Below are positions 59,465 to 64,000 of a stretch of 64,000 nt of DNA, in pieces. The DNA comes from Kistimonas asteriae. Lineage in GTDB: Bacteria; Pseudomonadota; Gammaproteobacteria; Pseudomonadales; Endozoicomonadaceae. The stretch is taken from NCBI RefSeq assembly GCF_018263925.1, contig NZ_JAEVHF010000008.1:124001-188000 (forward strand). The letters are read 5' to 3'. The first letter of the stretch is position 1. The number at the start of each line of letters is the position of its first letter. Both the position numbers and the translations under genes were made by a program. The notes beneath the pieces were generated by a model. It was given only the letters and a program-made list of their open reading frames with translations, was not told where the DNA came from and ran no database searches.

Positions 59465-59486
59465 CAGGGAGGGCGCACCCTCCCTG
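59465..59486. terminator. Hairpin between clpA and infA
   Basis: CAGGGAGGG-CGCA-CCCTCCCTG between convergent genes; on the minus strand it is followed by AGAAAATG, on the plus by CGAAAAG, so no T-run. Likely terminator of both genes, moderate strength. Confidence 0.55.
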
Positions 59487-59501
59487 CGAAAAGACTCTCA
59501 A

Positions 59502-59720
59502 TCAACGCGCGCGGTAAACGATACGCCCCTTAGTCAGATCGTAGGGGGTTAGTTCTACACGAACTTTGTCACCGGTCAGAATACGGATGTAATTCTTGCG
59601 CATTTTTCCGGAAATATGGGCTGTAATCACGTGACCGTTTTCCAGCTCTACACGGAACATAGTGTTGGGAAGAGTGTCAACAATAACCCCTTCCATTTCA
59701 AACGAGTCTTCTTTTGCCAT
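59502..59720 (-). CDS. infA: Translation initiation factor IF-1
   Basis: A 72-residue S1/OB-fold protein that is the standard IF-1: [60 protein letters not shown]. Binds the 30S A site. Convergent with clpA; downstream of bpt on the same strand. Confidence 0.99.
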   Translation of the reverse strand: MAKEDSFEMEGVIVDTLPNTMFRVELENGHVITAHISGKMRKNYIRILTGDKVRVELTPYDLTKGRIVYRAR

Positions 59721-59815
59721 TCGGCGTCTTCCTCAGTGAATAAAAAGTCAGCAATGAGATCGTAAATTGGCGTGCATTCTGCCCTAAAACCCTTCCTGAA
59801 TCAAAGCCAACGGTG

Positions 59816-60520
59816 TCATGGATGCTGCCAAACACCGTTCATATAACGCTCTTGTGGGGAATAGGATGCTTTGTATGCCATTTTAGAACAGTTCTGTATC
59901 CAGTACCCGAGATACAGATAGTTCTGCTGTTCTGAAAAACTTTCTTCAATCTGCCACAGAATGCAAAAAGTACCAAGGCTTCGGGCACTTTGCTCAGGAT
60001 CAAAGAATGTGTAAATGGCCGACAGGCCATTAGGCAGATGATCAGCAACCGCTACAGCCATCAGTCGCTCATCTTTTCGAAACTCATAAAACCGCGTAAA
60101 GCCATCACCCTTACAGAGAAAGTCTAAAAACTGTCTGGGTGAAGGAGGGAACATATCACCATCCGCATGTCGCTCCCTGATATAGCGCCGGTAAAGGCGA
60201 TATCGCTCCCTGGTAAATGTTGGTGCGGTGCATTGTACTGAAAGGTCCTGATTTTTGTTCCAGATTCGTCGTTGACCCTTACTTCGCTTGAACGCTTTGA
60301 CTAATACCCTGACAGGCGTGCACGCATTACAGGTTGCGCAATAGGGGCGGTAATAATGAGAACCACTGCGCCTGAAACCGTTATCAGCCAATAAACCAGA
60401 CAGCTGATGGTTAACAGGTGCGTCAGGATCGAGGAACAATGTTGTTGCCTTTTGATCCGTCAAATAGCTGCAATCATGTGCAGGGGTAGCGAAAAATCGT
60501 AATTGTTGTTCTTGGCTCAT
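59816..60520 (-). CDS. bpt: Aspartate/glutamate leucyltransferase (Bpt)
   Basis: A 234-residue aminoacyl-tRNA-protein transferase adding Leu to N-terminal Asp/Glu, making ClpS substrates. N-terminal Cys motif DCSYL and CATCNACTPVRV, then the GNAT-like C-domain (GDGFTRFYEFRKDERLMAVAV, AIYTFFDPEQSARSLGTFCIL, LYLGYWIQNCSKMAYKA). ATE-like fold. Its ATG overlaps the aat stop by 4 nt, so the two are coupled. Confidence 0.95.
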   Translation of the reverse strand: MSQEQQLRFFATPAHDCSYLTDQKATTLFLDPDAPVNHQLSGLLADNGFRRSGSHYYRPYCATCNACTPVRVLVKAFKRSKGQRRIWNKNQDLSVQCTAPTFTRERYRLYRRYIRERHADGDMFPPSPRQFLDFLCKGDGFTRFYEFRKDERLMAVAVADHLPNGLSAIYTFFDPEQSARSLGTFCILWQIEESFSEQQNYLYLGYWIQNCSKMAYKASYSPQERYMNGVWQHP

Positions 60521-61224
60521 AGTATTTTTGAGCAGAGTGAGTCTGTGGTGAGCGCACCAGCAGAAGTACTTGTTAATAATGGCTGAATACGCTCAATGAA
60601 AGATTTGCGAGACACCAATTGTGCCCCAAGACTTTCCAGGTGGTGAGTGTGAACCTGACAATCAACGACATCAAACAGTGCAGTTTGCAGTAGTACAATA
60701 AGCGCAAGCTTCGACGTATTGGACTCCCGGCTGAACATGGACTCACCAAAAAACACCCGTCCCATGGCAACGCCATATAGTCCGCCAACCAATGAATCAT
60801 CAGACCATACCTCAATGGAGTGAGCATAACCCGCCTTGTACAAATCAATATAGGCTGACTGCATATCCTCCGTAATCCAGGTGCCTTCATGCTTTTTCCG
60901 GATCTCTGCACATGCCTGAATGACTTCTGCGAAAGACTGGTTAGCCGTTAGCCGGAAACGCTCTCCGTTACGTTGCTGACGCAGCAGCTTACGCATGCTC
61001 TTCGATATCCGAAGAGTCTCTGGTGTCAAAATCATTCGGGGATCGGGTGACCACCATAAAATCGGTTGATCATCACTGAACCAGGGGAAAATGCCTTGCC
61101 GGTATGCACTTGCGAGGGTATCCACGGACAGGTTGCCACCGGCGCACAGTAAACCATCCGGCTCCTTCAACGCATGTTCAACAGGGGGGAATTCAGGGTT
61201 CAGGTTATCCAGCCACGGGATCAT
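60517..61224 (-). CDS. aat: Leucyl/phenylalanyl-tRNA-protein transferase
   Basis: A 235-residue enzyme that adds Leu or Phe to N-terminal Arg/Lys for ClpS recognition. Motifs: FPPVEHALKEPDGLLCAGGNLSVDTLASAYRQGIFPWFSDDQPILWWSPDPRMIL, EGTWITEDMQSAYIDLYKAGYAHSIEVW, GGLYGVAMGRVFFGESMFS, ASKLALI-like helix. First gene of aat-bpt(-infA). With clpS-clpA it completes the bacterial N-end-rule pathway inside this window. Confidence 0.97.
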   Translation of the reverse strand: MIPWLDNLNPEFPPVEHALKEPDGLLCAGGNLSVDTLASAYRQGIFPWFSDDQPILWWSPDPRMILTPETLRISKSMRKLLRQQRNGERFRLTANQSFAEVIQACAEIRKKHEGTWITEDMQSAYIDLYKAGYAHSIEVWSDDSLVGGLYGVAMGRVFFGESMFSRESNTSKLALIVLLQTALFDVVDCQVHTHHLESLGAQLVSRKSFIERIQPLLTSTSAGALTTDSLCSKIL

Positions 61225-61458
61225 GAACTGCGTACTCTAATATTGTCTCTCTATACGATAACGTGTTCCACCAAGGTTTCGTCAAGTCCGTCAGGGTTCG
61301 GTCATTACCCATTATGTTTGATGAAATGCGAAGTTATGATGCACCCTTTTTCTCGCTGCGGCCATTCGGGGCCCGCAATTCAATGAGCCAATCCGCAGGA
61401 TTACTTGGCTCTTCTGTTGCTTAAACAGTCACAAATTCTAGCCAGGAGGCATCCGAGC

Positions 61459-62115
61459 ATGGAGTTGTTGACCTTCATTGTCGAAAATCTGAACCTGATC
61501 GCCGTTCGAACTGCCGAGCACATCGCACTGGTTGGCGTTGCTGTCGGACTGGCGATCATCACCGGTGTGCCGATTGGCATTGCCATCACCCAGAATCAGC
61601 GTGCAGCGAATGTTGTACTGTACCTGGCGTCTGTGATTATCACGATTCCATCCATTGCACTTTTTGGTGTGATGATGCCGGTACTGTCCCTGTTTGGTCA
61701 GGGTATCGGCTACGTCCCTGCGGTCATCGCTGTGCTGCTGTACTCCCAACTGCCGATCATCCGCAACACCTATACCGCCATTAATAATGTGGATCCGTCG
61801 CTCAGGGAAGCAGCCAAAGGGATTGGCATGACGACCTTTCAGCGTCTTGCCCGGGTAGAAATCCCGCTGGCAACGCCTGTCATTATGGCGGGTGTACGCA
61901 CGGCTGTTGTCATGAATATCGGGGTCATGGCCATTGCAACGTATATTGGTGCCGGAGGACTGGGCACGTTCATCAGCCGAGGTATCACCATGACAGACCC
62001 GCGCCAACTGATTACCGGTGCGCTGGCTGTCAGCTTACTGGCCATTGTCGTGGATTATGGGTTATTGCGCCTCGAGCGCCGACTGACACCGCCAGGCCTG
62101 CTGAAAGCCGCCTGA
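61459..62115 (+). CDS. ABC transporter permease, osmoprotectant (OpuC/YehW) type
   Basis: A 218-residue inner-membrane permease with about six helices and the binding-protein-dependent EAA loop (REAAKGIGMTTFQRLARVEIPLATPVIMAGVRTAVV, about 115-150). The sequence LSLFGQGIGYVPAVIAVLLYSQLPIIRNTYTAI is typical of quaternary-amine permeases. ATG at 61459 with AGGAGG 10 nt upstream; a GTG/ATG at 61405 would add 18 unrelated residues. First of three cistrons here. Confidence 0.9.
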   Translation: MELLTFIVENLNLIAVRTAEHIALVGVAVGLAIITGVPIGIAITQNQRAANVVLYLASVIITIPSIALFGVMMPVLSLFGQGIGYVPAVIAVLLYSQLPIIRNTYTAINNVDPSLREAAKGIGMTTFQRLARVEIPLATPVIMAGVRTAVVMNIGVMAIATYIGAGGLGTFISRGITMTDPRQLITGALAVSLLAIVVDYGLLRLERRLTPPGLLKAA

Positions 62116-62162
62116 CGTCCTGACAGATTCTCACGCTTACAACGCTTCACTCTCCAGGCAAT

Positions 62163-63284
62163 ATGATTAGAACAGACAAACTCACAAAAATTTTTGATAC
62201 CAGCGAAGGCACCGTCACCGCGGCCGACCAGATCAGCATGGAAGTACCGGAAGGGGAGATCTGTGTCCTGCTCGGGCCGTCCGGCTGTGGCAAAACCACA
62301 ACGCTGAAGATGATCAACCGCATCATTGATCCAACCTCCGGAAGAGTTTTCATCAACGGTGAAGACACGACCGACCTCGACACCGTCACCCTGCGTCGCC
62401 AGATTGGCTACGTCATTCAACAGACCGGTCTGTTCCCGAACATGACCATCGAAGAAAACATCTGCGTTGTTCCCAGGATGCTGGGCTGGGCACCGGATAA
62501 GATGGCAGAGCGGGCAGAGGAGCTGCTCGACCTGGTTGGCCTGGATCCTCGGGTGTTCATGCAGCGCTATCCTAATGAGCTCTCAGGCGGTCAGCAGCAG
62601 CGGGTCGGTGTGATCCGGGCGCTGGCGGCAAACCCACCGGTCATGCTGATGGATGAACCCTTTGGCGCTATCGACCCGATCAACCGGGAAGTGATTCAGG
62701 ATGAGTTCCTCCGGATGCAGAAGGAACTGAAGAAAACCGTCCTGTTTGTTAGCCACGATATTGATGAAGCGGTCAAAATGGCGGATCGTATTGCCATATT
62801 CCGCGGTGGCAAACTGATCCAGTTTGATACACCGGATCATATCCTGGCCCATCCCATCAACAAGTTTGTGGCTGACTTTGTTGGTGATGACCGCACATTG
62901 AAACGACTGCAATTGGTCAGGGTGCATGAAGTCATGGAGACGCGCCCGGCGTCCGTCAAGCCTCACGACTCTGTCCAGCAAGCGATCCAGATCATGGAAG
63001 AGTGTGGTCATGGTTGTGTGATACTCGTCAATGAGCAGGAAGCACCTATTGGCATCGTTGAACGCAAGATGGTTGAAGGCTTGAAAGGCACCTGTGGCGA
63101 ACATCACGAAGGCCTCAAAGCAGTGATTTCCGTTGATGACAACCTCCGCAAAGTAGCGTCCCTGTTATATAAACATGATGCAACTTGGTTGCCCTGTGTC
63201 GATGAGACGGGACGATTTCGGGGGGAAATTACCCAACGGGGTATTACTCACCACCTGGGTATGACGTATCGGAACGGAGGTTAA
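62163..63284 (+). CDS. ABC transporter ATPase with CBS domains, osmoprotectant (OpuCA) type
   Basis: A 373-residue ATPase. Walker A GPSGCGKTT (38-46), Q-loop, signature LSGGQQQR, Walker B VMLMDEPFGAIDP, H-loop FVSHDID. Residues about 260-373 form two CBS domains (MEECGHGCVILVNEQEAPIGIVE, LYKHDATWLPCVDETGRF), the ionic-strength sensor of OpuA/OpuC. Energises uptake of betaine-like solutes. Between the two permease genes. Confidence 0.93.
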   Translation: MIRTDKLTKIFDTSEGTVTAADQISMEVPEGEICVLLGPSGCGKTTTLKMINRIIDPTSGRVFINGEDTTDLDTVTLRRQIGYVIQQTGLFPNMTIEENICVVPRMLGWAPDKMAERAEELLDLVGLDPRVFMQRYPNELSGGQQQRVGVIRALAANPPVMLMDEPFGAIDPINREVIQDEFLRMQKELKKTVLFVSHDIDEAVKMADRIAIFRGGKLIQFDTPDHILAHPINKFVADFVGDDRTLKRLQLVRVHEVMETRPASVKPHDSVQQAIQIMEECGHGCVILVNEQEAPIGIVERKMVEGLKGTCGEHHEGLKAVISVDDNLRKVASLLYKHDATWLPCVDETGRFRGEITQRGITHHLGMTYRNGG

Positions 63285-63287
63285 TGG

Positions 63288-64000
63288 ATGAAACGGAGAC
63301 CTCTCGAAAGAATAGGGCGGGTCACGCTGTTACTTGCCGTCTTTGCATTGGGGGTAGCCTGCCAGCGTACCGGTTTGCTGGACGATATCCTTTATTACAC
63401 CGAGGACATCCTGTACCTGAGTCAGCAACATCTGGTGCTGACGCTTATTTCAGGGGGCATGGCCATTCTTGTCGGTGTTCCCTTGGGGGTCTGGTTAAGC
63501 CGGCCGGGAAACCGTGCACGCTCTCAAACCTGGATGCAGGTGCTGAATATCGGCGGTACAGTGCCAACACTGGCGCTGCTGGCCTTATCGATGAGTTTTC
63601 TGGGTATTGGCGCAAAACCCGCTGTCTTTGGCCTGTTTGTCGCGACCTTGTTGCCGATCGTTCGCAATACCTGGTCGGGCCTTATGGATGTTCCCCCGCA
63701 CATGATTGAGGCGGCGGAAGGGATTGGTATGTCACCCATGCAGGTGCTGTTGCGTGTTGAAGTACCCAATGCTCTGTTCGTGATTTATGCCGGTATCCGT
63801 ACTGCCCTGTCGATCAATATCGGTACAGTGCCCCTGGCGTTTTTGATTGGTGGCGGCGGACTGGGTGAATTGATCTTTACCGGTATCGATCTCTATGAAC
63901 CGGGCATGATGCTGGCCGGCGCCATCCCCACGGCGATATTGGCCGTACTGGTTGATATGTTCATGACGTCTGTCACCTATATCACGGTGCCCAGAGGCGT
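63288..64000 (+). CDS. ABC transporter second permease, osmoprotectant type (3' end beyond window)
   Basis: Reading from the ATG at 63288 (GGAGG 7 nt upstream, 3 nt after the ATPase stop) gives about 237 codons with no stop before the window end: hydrophobic N-terminus (VTLLLAVFALGVACQRTG), VLTLISGGMAILVGVPLGVWLSRPG, NIGGTVPTLALLALSMSFLGIGAKPAVFGLFVATLLPIVRNTWSGL, EAAEGIGMSPMQVLLRVEVPNALFVIYAGIRTALSINIG. It is the partner of the first permease, and the EAA loop is intact. A substrate-binding protein gene probably follows outside the window. Confidence 0.93.
   Translation, partial: MKRRPLERIGRVTLLLAVFALGVACQRTGLLDDILYYTEDILYLSQQHLVLTLISGGMAILVGVPLGVWLSRPGNRARSQTWMQVLNIGGTVPTLALLALSMSFLGIGAKPAVFGLFVATLLPIVRNTWSGLMDVPPHMIEAAEGIGMSPMQVLLRVEVPNALFVIYAGIRTALSINIGTVPLAFLIGGGGLGELIFTGIDLYEPGMMLAGAIPTAILAVLVDMFMTSVTYITVPRG

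Noticed and set aside
63284..63709. An open frame starting with ATG at the ATPase stop
   Set aside because: The permease frame from ATG 63288 is open to the window end and encodes a clear family protein; the other frame is a shadow.

Overview
The window looks like chromosomal DNA of a marine or host-associated gammaproteobacterium on the Pseudomonadales/Oceanospirillales side; an Endozoicomonas-like organism would fit. This is inferred from gene order and protein sequence, not from a search. Two blocks follow the order I know from Pseudomonas: gacA/uvrY-uvrC-pgsA-tRNA-Gly-tRNA-Cys-tRNA-Leu, and aceA ... purB-hflD-mnmA ... icd-cspD-clpS-clpA-infA-bpt-aat. Coding density is high, and most intergenic gaps carry clear intrinsic terminators.

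Layout. 0-6.5 kb: sulfite reductase cysI with a DUF934 partner, two small membrane proteins, an unrecognised secreted protein, a Kef-type antiporter and a small glutaredoxin. 6.5-12.1 kb: an N-acetylglucosamine locus, with nagB-nagA-nagC on the minus strand diverging from nagE (IICB). nagE is followed by a relic of PTS enzyme I and a Cys-less EIIB-like gene with a polyalanine tract. 12.3-17.5 kb: a FieF-type metal exporter and an RND efflux pair. 17.7-27.1 kb: MOSC protein, pepD, sdaA, a coiled-coil protein, DUF2288, a secreted sphingomyelinase-like enzyme with a ricin-type lectin domain, a YfbR-like nucleotidase and an SLC13-type permease.

27.2-29.3 kb is the accessory island. A perfect 52-bp direct repeat with a 1900-bp period brackets an orphan HigA-like antitoxin, an AT-rich gap, a protein with an integrase-like N-terminus and a resolvase-like HTH but no catalytic domain, and a repeat-rich control region. 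The 52-bp repeat is itself a minus-strand intrinsic terminator and may be the 3' end of a small RNA.

29.3-41.2 kb: a permuted papain-like hydrolase, DUF1285, ETF-ubiquinone oxidoreductase diverging from etfBA, the gacA-uvrC-pgsA block, four tRNAs, and an MFS/AraC divergent pair. 41.2-48.8 kb: two nearly identical isocitrate lyase genes flanking a LysR gene and an unrecognised gene, then malate synthase G. 48.8-61.2 kb: a FimV-N-like protein, roxA, purB, hflD, mnmA, icd, cspD and the complete N-degron set clpS-clpA-bpt-aat with infA. 61.4-64 kb: an osmoprotectant-type ABC transporter cut by the window end.

Functionally the window links carbon-flux control at the isocitrate node (icd, two aceA, glcB, with RccR/HexR-type palindromes near aceA and icd), fatty-acid electron transfer (ETF genes with a PsrA-like palindrome), amino-sugar use, and regulated proteolysis.
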